Positions 1 through 6,494 of a stretch of DNA of 24,611 bases are shown here, piece after piece. Position numbers and translations under genes: made by a program. This DNA comes from Planctomycetota bacterium (GTDB lineage: Bacteria; Planctomycetota; MHYJ01; JACQXL01): the NCBI GenBank assembly GCA_016208805.1, contig JACQXL010000150.1, positions 1 through 24,611 on the forward strand. The letters are read 5' to 3'. Numbering within the stretch: the stretch's first letter is position 1; every line of letters starts with the position of its first letter. Below the pieces are notes generated by a model that searched no databases, was not told the origin of the DNA, and saw only the letters and a program-made list of their open reading frames with translations.

Positions 1-706
1 GTCCAGTTAGAGAACTCAAATTCCTCAATGAGTCCACCTCGTGCGTTATTAAGGGACCAGCCGGTATATCCGCTGTATGGTCCCGGACCGGTTATCGGAG
101 TTTTAGAACCACGGCCGCTTATCACAAAGTCTTCCCCCTCTACCACCACTGCTTGATAGTTACTTATATCTCCATATCGTTCTTTGAAGTAAATCACCTC
201 GCCGGGTTCGCCCCTGATATAGAGAATGTTGTTGTGCGGCTGAATCCAGATAAGGTGCTGTTTATCAAGAGGATGAAGAAAAGAATATTTACCACCTCCA
301 TCAATGGTAAATTCTTCTTTCAGGTAAAAGTCCTCATAACGGTAGAGAGTGATAGGGTTTGGGTTACCGGTCCAAAACGGCTCAAGTCCCGAGATGCTGA
401 TGGTGGTTTCCTGAGTATTGGTAGTAGTTAGTGGTTCTATGCGGAGCGTTATAGTATTAGTGAATGCCGAGATGTTAATAGAGATTTCTTCTGATGAGGT
501 TCCTTTGGGATTAGGGAGACCGGGTTATCTGTAATAATGAACTCTTTGCCCGTGTCTTCAAACGGCTGGTGGAATCCATCCGGCTTAAACCAGTCTGCGG
601 TTTGGCTTATGATTTCATCACGGCGCAACTCAGCAAGGACATTCTCCACAGATAACCCCATCAATACAAATAGCAATACCCAAATACCCCTTCTCCATTT
701 ATTCAT
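1..706 (-). pseudogene. Secreted protein of unknown function, frame-broken and cut by the window edge
   Basis: The ATG at 706 opens a frame with a clear signal peptide (MNKWRRGIWVLLFVLMGLSV, cleavage probably after VLA). It follows a GGAGG 10 bases downstream of the kelch gene's stop, so the two are probably co-transcribed. That frame stops at 449. A second frame on the same strand is open from about 531 to position 1 with no start codon. It continues a plausible secreted beta-rich sequence: Thr-rich stretches (LTTTNTQETTISISGLEP), then DGGGKYSFLHPLDKQHLIW and ARGGLIEEFEFSNW. The two frames therefore look like one gene with a 1-base shift at about 505-531, where several G/C runs lie. I do not recognise the family. 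The shift could be a sequencing error. The 3' end lies outside the window. Confidence 0.6.
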
Positions 707-716
707 AAAATACCTC

Positions 717-1766
717 CTATCTAAACATAATCACTCTTTTTCTGAGCGAGTCATATATCATTGATGTTCCAAAGGAACGGTCACCCGGTCTGGTTTGATG
801 AGGCACACCGGTCCAGTTTGTGCCGTCATATTCCCACACTAAATAGTTATAATCTAATCCATCAGGAATATGAATCCCGCCATACATAACAATTCTCTGT
901 CTGTAGGAATCATATGCCATAGCAAGATTGTAACGCTCTTGCGGTTTGGTGGCAGGTGTTATTTCTGCCCAGTTTGTTCCGTCCCACTCCCATGTTTCAT
1001 CCAAATCATTCATGGTTCCTAAAGTCTCTGCTGTAAGCTTAGCTAGACCACCAAATATAACTGCTTTTTGCCGAGCAGAGTCGTATGCCATTGCAAAATA
1101 GTGCCGGGGGTAAGGATTATTATACGGAAACTTCTGTGTCCAGTTTATCCCGTCCCATTCCCAGGTATCGTCCAACCAACCAATATTCTGAGGAAGATTA
1201 TATCCACCGAATAAAACAACCTTGCCGCGCGCTTGGTCATAAACCATCCCAAAAGCGTCCCGAGCCATGGGACTTGTGGCAGGAAAGTTCTGTGTCCAGT
1301 TTGTGCCATCCCACTCCCATGTCTCATTATTCTGCTTACTGTTTAGAAACCCACCGAATAAAACCGTTTTACCTCTGGCCGAATCATATGCCATTGCATG
1401 CCAACTTCGGGCAGTAGGGGTAGATGCAGAATAGCGTTGGAGCCAGTTCGTCCCATCAAATTCCCATGTTTCATCATAATATACATTGGAAGTACCATCT
1501 TCTGTATCGCTTGCACCACCGAAGAAGACAATTCGGTCTCTGACAGAATCATAGACCATAGCGGCATCACCTCCGGCCGGTGACGCAGGTGTTTGGTTAA
1601 GTAGTGTCCAGTCAGTTCCATCCCAAGCCCAGGTGCCGGGGATGACCGGGCCTGGTGATGATCGAGAACTCCCAGATTTCTTCTTCTGCCACGGGCACTG
1701 CGCGCCCAGCAGGATAAACAGCACGCCTACAAGCAGGATAAACAAAACCGTGGTGTATTTTCTCAT
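717..1766 (-). CDS. Exported kelch-like beta-propeller protein
   Basis: The frame can start at a GTG at 1778 or an ATG at 1766. I prefer the ATG because it opens directly on the export signal (MRKYTTVLFILLVGVLFILLG). Neither start has a clear Shine-Dalgarno. A Cys follows as LLGAQC, a poor lipobox because Gln stands at -1, so lipid anchoring is doubtful. Six repeats of about 50 residues follow. Each has R..xxMxYDSxRxKxVLFGG and ends in a TWEWDGTNWT strand, as in kelch/galactose-oxidase propellers. The sixth repeat stops after its second strand (RVIMFR), while an extra TWAWDGTDWT strand sits at the N-terminus. That fits a six-blade propeller closed by a velcro strand. The function is probably binding at the cell surface or in the periplasm; no catalytic residues are visible. 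Confidence 0.85.
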   Translation of the reverse strand: MRKYTTVLFILLVGVLFILLGAQCPWQKKKSGSSRSSPGPVIPGTWAWDGTDWTLLNQTPASPAGGDAAMVYDSVRDRIVFFGGASDTEDGTSNVYYDETWEFDGTNWLQRYSASTPTARSWHAMAYDSARGKTVLFGGFLNSKQNNETWEWDGTNWTQNFPATSPMARDAFGMVYDQARGKVVLFGGYNLPQNIGWLDDTWEWDGINWTQKFPYNNPYPRHYFAMAYDSARQKAVIFGGLAKLTAETLGTMNDLDETWEWDGTNWAEITPATKPQERYNLAMAYDSYRQRIVMYGGIHIPDGLDYNYLVWEYDGTNWTGVPHQTRPGDRSFGTSMIYDSLRKRVIMFR

Positions 1767-2175
1767 CTGATTGGTCACGGATATAGTATAATCTTTTATC
1801 AGGCGATGTCAAGCCCGATTTTCATATTTCCAGAAAATAATTATCCCAGATGCCTGCACAGAGACATCGGAGTGTCTTTGGGGGGAAGGGGGGATGCTTC
1901 CTTTTATTTCGGCCTATATAGTTATTCCGTCAGTATCACAACTTTGTTATTGGCGACCTCTATGAAGCCGCCGGTGATGTCAACCGTCGTGATTCGGAAG
2001 ACATCATACTCAATTTGTCTTTACCTTTGGTTTTGGTCCGACTCCAATTCCGGGGATGCCTTATCGTAGATCCCTGCCCGCCTTAGGAGGGCGCCTCTGG
2101 CGGACTGAATTCATAGTTCAGTATGGTGCCCCCGAACTTATGGCTTTGGTGGATATAGGCAGATTCCTGCAGGTA
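1767..2175. other. Intergenic stretch without an intact gene
   Basis: About 400 bases between the hicB stop and the kelch gene. It holds the atpC 3' remnant (1922-2020), a small hairpin ACTGAA/TTCAGT near 2105-2125 and a CGCC/GGCG palindrome near 2080-2095. No convincing start codon with a ribosome-binding site and no RNA gene are seen. The region looks like decayed or rearranged sequence. Confidence 0.6.
1922..2020 (-). pseudogene. atpC: Remnant of the 3' end of a second atpC
   Basis: On the minus strand this 33-codon stretch, without a start, ends in ITGGFIEVANNKVVILTE followed by TAA. The last 18 residues equal the C-terminus of the intact AtpC at 2821-3120. Over the 57 shared bases including the stop I count five differences, all at third positions and all synonymous. 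Upstream of this tail the frame reads RQIEYDVFRITTVD and then meets a stop; that part does not resemble AtpC. A second atpC copy that diverged under protein-level selection and then lost its 5' part, or a fragment from a related strain, would explain this. Confidence 0.75.
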
Positions 2176-2388
2176 TTACTTTACCAATACATATTCGGCG
2201 GTTGCGTATTGCTTCGGCAATGGTTTTTTATCTTCAATCATCCCTTTAAGATGCATCTGGATGGCCTCATACATATTTTGCTCGGTTGCTTCACGGGTTT
2301 TGCCGGCGGCCACACAGCCCGGTAGGTCGGGCGAATAAGCCGAATAGTTGCCGTTGGCCTTTTCAATTACTACTAAAAAGCGATGCAT
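2176..2388 (-). CDS. hicB: HicB-family antitoxin
   Basis: A 70-residue protein with the HicB fold signature: N-terminal beta strands (MHRFLVVIEKANGNYSAYSPDLPGCVAAG), then the T.EEA..NM.EAIxxHL helix (TREATEQNMYEAIQMHLKG). It ends with a short basic/Tyr tail and lacks a long C-terminal DNA-binding domain. Its ATG lies two bases after the hicA stop, and its ribosome site (GGAGAAATAACT) is inside the end of hicA, so the pair is translationally coupled. HicB proteins of this kind bind and neutralise HicA mRNA interferase. With so short a C-terminus, repression of the operon may depend on the toxin-antitoxin complex. Confidence 0.88.
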   Translation of the reverse strand: MHRFLVVIEKANGNYSAYSPDLPGCVAAGKTREATEQNMYEAIQMHLKGMIEDKKPLPKQYATAEYVLVK

Positions 2389-2390
2389 AG

Positions 2391-2585
2391 TTATTTCTCC
2401 TTTTTTAGTTGCGATTGTTTCAGGATACTGTTGAGCGTGCCCGGCGCCAGGTCATCTCCGGGGTGTCCGGCAATGGTTACCCGTCCGGGCTTAATTTGAT
2501 GTTTATACTGGCGGTGGCTTCCTTTAGTCGCAACCGGATACCAACCGTCCTTTTCTATCAACCTGACAATCTCCCTGATTTTCAT
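2391..2585 (-). CDS. hicA: HicA-family mRNA interferase toxin
   Basis: A 64-residue protein beginning MKIREIVRLIEKDGW. It has the double-stranded-RNA-binding-like HicA fold and the family's KGSHRQYKH motif, whose first His is the catalytic residue in the family. It continues PGRVTIAGHPGDDLAPGTLNSILKQ, typical of HicA. I chose the ATG at 2585 over an upstream start at 2624 because homologues begin at this point and the upstream residues overlap the promoter. The gene precedes and slightly outnumbers hicB in translation potential only if leaderless initiation works: no Shine-Dalgarno is visible. It sits directly downstream of the ATP synthase operon on the same strand. Confidence 0.88.
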   Translation of the reverse strand: MKIREIVRLIEKDGWYPVATKGSHRQYKHQIKPGRVTIAGHPGDDLAPGTLNSILKQSQLKKEK

Positions 2586-2596
2586 AACATAGTAAT

Positions 2597-2624
2597 ATGA
2601 TAGAATTTTATTAGTGATTGTCAA
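2597..2624 (-). promoter_or_regulatory. Sigma-70-type promoter of hicAB
   Basis: On the minus strand TTGACA (2624-2619), a 16-base spacer and TATCAT (2602-2597). Transcription would start near 2590, only about five bases before the hicA ATG at 2585, so hicA mRNA would be nearly leaderless. Inverted CATAAC/GTTATG hexamers lie on either side and could be part of an operator. Confidence 0.6.
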
Positions 2625-2682
2625 TAGTTTTGTTATGCGATGGTCAATTCGGGGGATATATTCAACTCCGGCAAGTATTTAA

Positions 2683-2805
2683 CCACAAAGACACTCTATG
2701 AACCCTCCCCGAAAGATTTAGGGGTCAGAGCGAGAACCCGGAACGGGCAAATGTTACAAAGGAAGAAGCCAGTATGTTGGCTTTGTGTTCTTCGTGCCTT
2801 TGTGG
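2683..2805. repeat. CACAAAG-type palindromic repeat
   Basis: Ends CCACAAAGACAC (2683-2694) and GTGCCTTTGTGG (2794-2805) are inverted copies with one mismatch. An internal AAGCCA/TGGCTT hairpin lies near 2766-2783. It sits between hicA and atpC. The same word, CTTTGTGG, occurs in three tandem copies inside korC (10877-10904). Confidence 0.6.
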
Positions 2806-2820
2806 TGAAGGAGAAAAAGA

Positions 2821-3120
2821 TTATTCAGTCAGTATCACAACCTTATTATTAGCGACCTCTATAAAGCCGCCGGTGATGGAAAGCGTGGTGTCTACCGGTT
2901 TGCCAGTTGACCGGCCGGCAGATGTCCCGCCGCTTATGGCGGGGTCGGCCAGTTCGTTGCTTCTGATAGTGACCCGGCCGGCGGTTAATAGCCCCATAAA
3001 CGGGCTGTGACCGGCCATCACGCCCAGATAGCCCTCGTAGACCGGCACAATCAGGGAATGAGTCCGGCCCTTAAAGACTGCCTGGTCCGGCGTGATAATC
3101 TCTACTTCAAACTGTCGCAT
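2821..3120 (-). CDS. atpC: ATP synthase epsilon subunit (beta-sandwich domain only)
   Basis: The 99-residue protein has the N-terminal epsilon beta-sandwich: FEVEIITPDQAVFKG, VPVYEGYLGVMAGHSPFM and ITGGFIEVANNKVVILTE. It ends where the usual C-terminal two-helix domain would begin, so it lacks the helices used elsewhere for ATP-hydrolysis inhibition. Residues about 55-77 (ELADPAISGGTSAGRSTGKP region) are extra compared with the family. They are encoded by a GC-rich palindrome (CCCGCC/GGCGGG at 2926-2943), which looks like an in-frame repeat insertion in a surface loop. The ATG at 3120 has no Shine-Dalgarno and lies just after a 65-base repeat. It is the last gene of the atp operon. Confidence 0.92.
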   Translation of the reverse strand: MRQFEVEIITPDQAVFKGRTHSLIVPVYEGYLGVMAGHSPFMGLLTAGRVTIRSNELADPAISGGTSAGRSTGKPVDTTLSITGGFIEVANNKVVILTE

Positions 3121-3127
3121 AAAGTTT

Positions 3128-3192
3128 AGTAAACAGATTAAACGGATTGAACCGATAATTTTTATCCGTTTTATCAGTTAAATCCGCTTACT
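3128..3192. repeat. ATCCG-type palindromic repeat, copy A (65 bp)
   Basis: It begins AGTAAACAGATT and ends AATCCGCTTACT. It differs at about 8 of 65 positions from copy B at 3461-3525 and has the same orientation. On the minus strand it supplies the TAA stop of the upstream EF-Tu-domain-like gene and reaches to within 8 bases of the atpC start. The RNA would fold into a long imperfect hairpin from its GCGGAT and ATCCGC words. Confidence 0.8.
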
Positions 3193-3445
3193 GGATAACC
3201 TTGTAAACCACATCTTTCTCCCGGCAGTGGGCGGTAACCTTGATGCCGATGTCGTCGCCCACCTTCGCCTCCGGAACGGGCTTCTTGTCAATCTGGATAG
3301 AGTCAACCGCCTGGCTAAAGTCCGTAGAATGCCCCTTGATACGAATCGTCTCGCCCGGCTTCAGACCCTCCTTGGTGATTTTTATGGCCGCCACCATAAT
3401 CCGGTCAAAGTAGTGCGCCACTACCCCGATTTCCCTTTCTTCCAT
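3188..3445 (-). CDS. Small EF-Tu domain-2-like protein
   Basis: An 85-residue beta-barrel protein: IGVVAHYFDRIMVAAIKITK, LKPGETIRIKGHSTDF, VDSIQIDKKPVPEAKVGDDIGIKV. This is the pattern of domain 2 of translational GTPases (EF-Tu/IF2) standing alone, usually annotated as a translation elongation factor-like protein. There is no GTPase domain. A GGGGG ribosome site precedes the ATG at 3445. The gene interrupts the usual atpD-atpC adjacency and lies between two nearly identical 65-base repeats, which suggests it entered the operon secondarily. Its role is unknown; a link with ATP synthase is not implied by the fold. Confidence 0.8.
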   Translation of the reverse strand: MEEREIGVVAHYFDRIMVAAIKITKEGLKPGETIRIKGHSTDFSQAVDSIQIDKKPVPEAKVGDDIGIKVTAHCREKDVVYKVIQ

Positions 3446-3460
3446 AAGCTACCCCCTTTT

Positions 3461-3525
3461 AGTAAGCGGATTAAACGGATTGAACCGATTATTTTTATCC
3501 GCTTTATCCGCTAAATCAGTTTACT
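3461..3525. repeat. ATCCG-type palindromic repeat, copy B (65 bp)
   Basis: It begins AGTAAGCGGATT and ends AATCAGTTTACT, with strong self-complementarity between its GCGGAT-containing and ATCCGC-containing halves. It overlaps the TAG stop of atpD (3524-3526) by two bases. It is a direct copy of the element at 3128-3192. Confidence 0.8.
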
Positions 3526-4921
3526 ATTGTTTCGTGGCTTTGTCAACTGCCTCGTCTATGGTGCCGACCATAAAGAACGCCTGTTCGGGCAGGCTGTCGT
3601 GTTTGCCGTCAATAATCTCCTTGAATCCGCGGATGGTGTCCTTGAGCGATACGTATTTGCCGGGCGTGCCGGTGAACTCCTCGGCCACGTGGAACGGTTG
3701 GGACAGGAACCGCTGGATGCGCCTGGCCCGTGCCACGATGCGTTTATCTTCGTCCGAGAGCTCTTCCATCCCGAGGATGGCGATGATGTCTTGCAGTTCC
3801 TTGTAACGTTGGAGGATGCGCTGGACGGCCCGGGCGGTGTTATAATGGTCGTCGCCGATGGCCAGCGGGTCTAACAGGCGCGAGGTGGAATCAAGCGGGT
3901 CAACGGCCGGGTAGATGCCCAGTTCCGCAATCTGGCGCGACAGCACCGTGGTGGCGTCCAGATGCGAGAAGGTGGTGGCCGGGGCCGGGTCGGTCAGGTC
4001 ATCGGCCGGCACATAAATCGCCTGGACCGAGGTAATAGAGCCCCGCTTGGTGGAGGTGATGCGTTCCTGCAGTTCGGCCATCTCGCTGGCCAGGGTCGGC
4101 TGGTATCCGACGGCCGATGGCATCCGGCCCAATAACGCCGAGACTTCACTGCCGGCCTGGGTGAACCTGAATATATTATCAATAAAGAGCAGCACGTCCT
4201 GTCCTTCCTGGTCGCGGAAGTATTCGGCCATGGTCAGGGCGGTCAGGCCGACCCTTAACCGCGCGCCGGATGGTTCGTTCATCTGTCCGAACACCAGAAC
4301 GGTTTTATTTAGCACGCCGGAGCGTTTCATTTCCAGCCAGAGGTCGTTGCCTTCGCGGGTGCGTTCGCCCACGCCGCCGAATACGGAGAATCCGCCGTGC
4401 TCGGTGGCGATATTGCGGATCAGTTCCATAATCAGGACGGTCTTGCCCACGCCGGCGCCGCCGAACAGGCCGACCTTGCCGCCCTTGGCATAGGGAGCCA
4501 GCAGGTCGATGACCTTCAAGCCGGTCTCGAATATCTGGGTGGTGGCCGACTGGTCAGCCAGCGATGGCGAATGGCGGTGGATTGGGGAATAGTCCTTTGT
4601 CTTTATCTCGCCGATGGTGTCAATGGGTTTACCTAATAGGTCAATTAGCCGGCCCAGGGTGGGGCGGCCGACCGGCACCGTAATCACCGCGCCGGTATCT
4701 ACGACCGCCATACCGCGGACCAGTCCATCGGTAGATGCAATGGCTATGGCGCGGACTACATTATTGCCGGTGTGCTGGGCGACTTCAAGGGTCAGGTCCA
4801 TCTTGCGTTTCTCGTCAGTAATCTTGAGCGCGTTGTAGATGGCCGGCAGATGGCCTTCAGGGAATGCGACATCAACCACCGGACCGATGACCTGGAGAAC
4901 GTGGCCTATGTTGTTGCTCAT
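3524..4921 (-). CDS. atpD: ATP synthase F1 beta subunit
   Basis: A full-length 465-residue catalytic subunit. It has the P-loop GGAGVGKT, the catalytic GERTREGNDL segment and VFGQMNEPSGARLRV. The Walker B strand is VLLFIDNIFRF, followed by ALLGRMPSAVGYQPTL and the DELSEED-like loop MEELSDEDK. The C-terminal helical domain ends FMVGTIDEAVDKATKQ. The ATG at 4921 follows AAAGGAGC with proper spacing. It is the best-preserved gene of the atp operon here and is complete, with no insertions. A four-helix-bundle gene lies immediately upstream (stop 16 bases before the ATG), where atpG would normally adjoin. Confidence 0.98.
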   Translation of the reverse strand: MSNNIGHVLQVIGPVVDVAFPEGHLPAIYNALKITDEKRKMDLTLEVAQHTGNNVVRAIAIASTDGLVRGMAVVDTGAVITVPVGRPTLGRLIDLLGKPIDTIGEIKTKDYSPIHRHSPSLADQSATTQIFETGLKVIDLLAPYAKGGKVGLFGGAGVGKTVLIMELIRNIATEHGGFSVFGGVGERTREGNDLWLEMKRSGVLNKTVLVFGQMNEPSGARLRVGLTALTMAEYFRDQEGQDVLLFIDNIFRFTQAGSEVSALLGRMPSAVGYQPTLASEMAELQERITSTKRGSITSVQAIYVPADDLTDPAPATTFSHLDATTVLSRQIAELGIYPAVDPLDSTSRLLDPLAIGDDHYNTARAVQRILQRYKELQDIIAILGMEELSDEDKRIVARARRIQRFLSQPFHVAEEFTGTPGKYVSLKDTIRGFKEIIDGKHDSLPEQAFFMVGTIDEAVDKATKQ

Positions 4922-4936
4922 TTTTATGCTCCTTTA

Positions 4937-5404
4937 CTAAGCCTGCGGCTTTGAATTAATCCCCCCGGGATGGGCATAAGCCTTCGGCTTGGAATTTAAT
5001 CTCCGATTGGAACCAATCTTTCGGCTGGAATTATCGTTATCCCTTGCCTTTCTGATATTTTTCATCATCTTGTTAAGCAAAAATGATACTTCATTAAGTT
5101 TGCTCAAGAATTTAGTGTTAATCGTTTCTGTAATATATTTATTGCCCAGCGCTTCGGCCAGATGGTTATCCAATTCACCCAAAGATGATAAGGCGCGTTC
5201 ATAAAATGTAAGTTTATCGTTATAATGATACCTGCCAAATCCCTCGGCGATATTAGCCGGTGCGGGCCGAACCGATCGGACCATCTGGTCAGTAAGACGG
5301 AATGCTTCTTTGGCCGGGAAACCGTTAGTCAGGCGGGTAACATCCAGCGATAACTTATGCGCCAGTTGCCAGACCTTCAGGTCGTGAAACGTCTTCGGTT
5401 TCAT
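4937..5404 (-). CDS. Four-helix-bundle protein (23S rRNA intervening-sequence family), inside the atp operon
   Basis: A 155-residue protein with the family signature: an N-terminal FHDLKVWQLAHKLSLDV, then QMVRSVRPAPANIAEGFGR and FLKxxxxS.GE.....EA (FYERALSSLGELDNHLAEAL). It ends in a long final helix. These proteins are the ones encoded by intervening sequences of bacterial 23S rRNA and also occur as free-standing genes; their function is not established. Residues beyond about 120 form a Lys/Asn/Pro-rich tail not typical of the family. That tail is encoded by AAGCCGAAGGCTT-type palindromic repeat DNA (4937-5030), so the gene seems to read into a repeat. It separates atpG from atpD. A second member lies at 13674-14024. 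Confidence 0.88.
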   Translation of the reverse strand: MKPKTFHDLKVWQLAHKLSLDVTRLTNGFPAKEAFRLTDQMVRSVRPAPANIAEGFGRYHYNDKLTFYERALSSLGELDNHLAEALGNKYITETINTKFLSKLNEVSFLLNKMMKNIRKARDNDNSSRKIGSNRRLNSKPKAYAHPGGINSKPQA

Positions 5405-5413
5405 ATCAATTCC

Positions 5414-5485
5414 AATTCCGTAGGAATTCTATTCCAGCCCCGCAGGGGCTTATCCCTTCTTATTCCAGTTCCGATTTATCGGAAC
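5414..5485. repeat. Three consecutive short hairpins
   Basis: AATTCC/GGAATT (5414-5428), AGCCCC/GGGGCT (5436-5450) and GTTCCGAT/ATCGGAAC (5468-5485). On the minus strand each is followed by TGGAAT. They fill the gap between the atpG stop and the four-helix-bundle gene. No T-run follows, so terminator function is not indicated. Confidence 0.7.
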
Positions 5486-5488
5486 TTA

Positions 5489-6457
5489 TTAGCCCCTCAT
5501 CGCCTCCGCTCCGCCCACGATATCAAGCAGTTCCTTGGTAATACTTGCCTGGCGGGCTTTGTTGAACGTGAGCGTGAGTTCGTCAATGACCTCCTCGGCG
5601 TTTCCGGTGGCATTGCGCATCGCCAGCATCCGGGCCGAATGTTCGCTGGCCAGCGATTCCAGCAATACCCGGTAAAAACTGACCTCAACATAACACGGTA
5701 TCAGTAAATCCAACACCGTTTTCGGGTCGGGCTCAAAGATATAGTCCATTGACGCCGTTACAGCGCCTTCCTTTGGCTCCATCCCCGATGTCGTCCCGTC
5801 CCGGCGGGACTCATCGGGATAAGAGCCAGTAAGTCGCTTCGCTCCAACTGGCTCTAAAGGTAGGAACCGTTTCACCATCGGGCGGTTGGTTATCGCGTTA
5901 ACGAACTCGGCATAGACCAGCCAGATTTCGTCCAGCAGTCCGCCTTCGTAATCTCTGACCAGAGGGTTGATGATTTCTTTTACAGTATTGAAATTAAGGT
6001 CGGCCGGTATCTGGTTGAATGATTGCCTGATGCTGTAGTTCCGGCGCTGGTAGTATTCATAGGCTTTACGGCCGATGGACACCACTTCCAGGTTTTCCTG
6101 CTGTTGGGTAAAGTTAACCGCGGTCTTAAGCAGGTTGGTGTTATAACTTCCGCAGAGTCCTTTGTTTGAGGTGATGATAATAACCGTCTTTCTGGCCGAG
6201 GCGGTTTTTGAGGCGCCGGTTATTATAGCCACATCATCCGGTACGGCCCGTTTCGGGAACGGATGTTCGGTCGATTCGGTGTTAAGCATCAGGTTATTAA
6301 GCATCTGCTGGAGTTTGGCCGCATAGGGCCGGAGAGCCAGGAGTTTGGATTGGGCTTTCTTTAGATTGGCGGCCGAGACCATCTCCATCGCCCGGGTAAT
6401 CTTTTTGATATTACCTACGCTTCTGATTTTACGCTTTATTTTTCTGGTACTGAGCAT
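5489..6457 (-). CDS. atpG: ATP synthase F1 gamma subunit with an in-frame insertion
   Basis: A 322-residue central-stalk subunit. The N-terminal coiled-coil start is STRKIKRKIRSVGNIKKIT followed by AMEMVSAA. The Rossmann-like domain has VIIITSNKGLCGSYN, and the C-terminal helix reads NATGNAEEVIDELTLTFNKARQASIT. It is about 30 residues longer than usual. Residues about 201-233 (LEPVGAKRL to KEGAV) contain a stretch encoded by nested palindromes: CCCGATG/CATCGGG around GTCCCG/CGGGAC at 5784-5818, then AGAGCCAGT/ACTGGCTCT at 5822-5855. They lie where other gammas have a short loop before the FEPDP strand. The frame is kept, so the protein may still work. No Shine-Dalgarno is visible at the ATG. 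Confidence 0.95.
   Translation of the reverse strand: MLSTRKIKRKIRSVGNIKKITRAMEMVSAANLKKAQSKLLALRPYAAKLQQMLNNLMLNTESTEHPFPKRAVPDDVAIITGASKTASARKTVIIITSNKGLCGSYNTNLLKTAVNFTQQQENLEVVSIGRKAYEYYQRRNYSIRQSFNQIPADLNFNTVKEIINPLVRDYEGGLLDEIWLVYAEFVNAITNRPMVKRFLPLEPVGAKRLTGSYPDESRRDGTTSGMEPKEGAVTASMDYIFEPDPKTVLDLLIPCYVEVSFYRVLLESLASEHSARMLAMRNATGNAEEVIDELTLTFNKARQASITKELLDIVGGAEAMRG
5784..5855. repeat. Palindromic repeat inside atpG
   Basis: Two adjacent inverted repeats within coding sequence: a nested one at 5784-5818 (CCCGATG/CATCGGG outside, GTCCCG/CGGGAC inside) and AGAGCCAGT/ACTGGCTCT at 5822-5830 and 5847-5855. The CCCGA/TCGGG words match intergenic palindromes at 7842, 16811, 18343 and 20988. 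Confidence 0.75.
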
Positions 6458-6464
6458 AATGTTC

Positions 6465-6494
6465 TCGCTACTCGCTACTGGTTACTCGCTACTG
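6465..6494. repeat. CTCGCTA short tandem repeat at the atpA stop
   Basis: Three CTCGCTACT-like units broken by one CTGGTTA unit. On the minus strand they encode the last residues of AtpA (VASNQ), contain its TAG stop, and occupy the space where the atpG ribosome site would be. Confidence 0.65.

Noticed and set aside
153..431. Plus-strand open frame of 92 codons
   Set aside because: The minus strand carries a longer, better-composed frame over the same bases that continues the secreted gene, and the plus frame has no ribosome site or recognisable motif.
2683..2805. CRISPR array or integron site in the repeat-rich spacer between hicA and atpC
   Set aside because: There is only one inverted pair with no regular spacers, and similar words recur at single sites elsewhere.
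3188..3445. The small barrel protein as an ATP synthase subunit
   Set aside because: Its sequence follows domain 2 of translational GTPases, it matches no F-ATPase subunit, and repeats on both sides point to secondary entry into the operon.
5414..5485. Hairpins as rho-independent terminators splitting the atp operon
   Set aside because: None of the stems is followed by a T-run, and the next genes lack an evident promoter.
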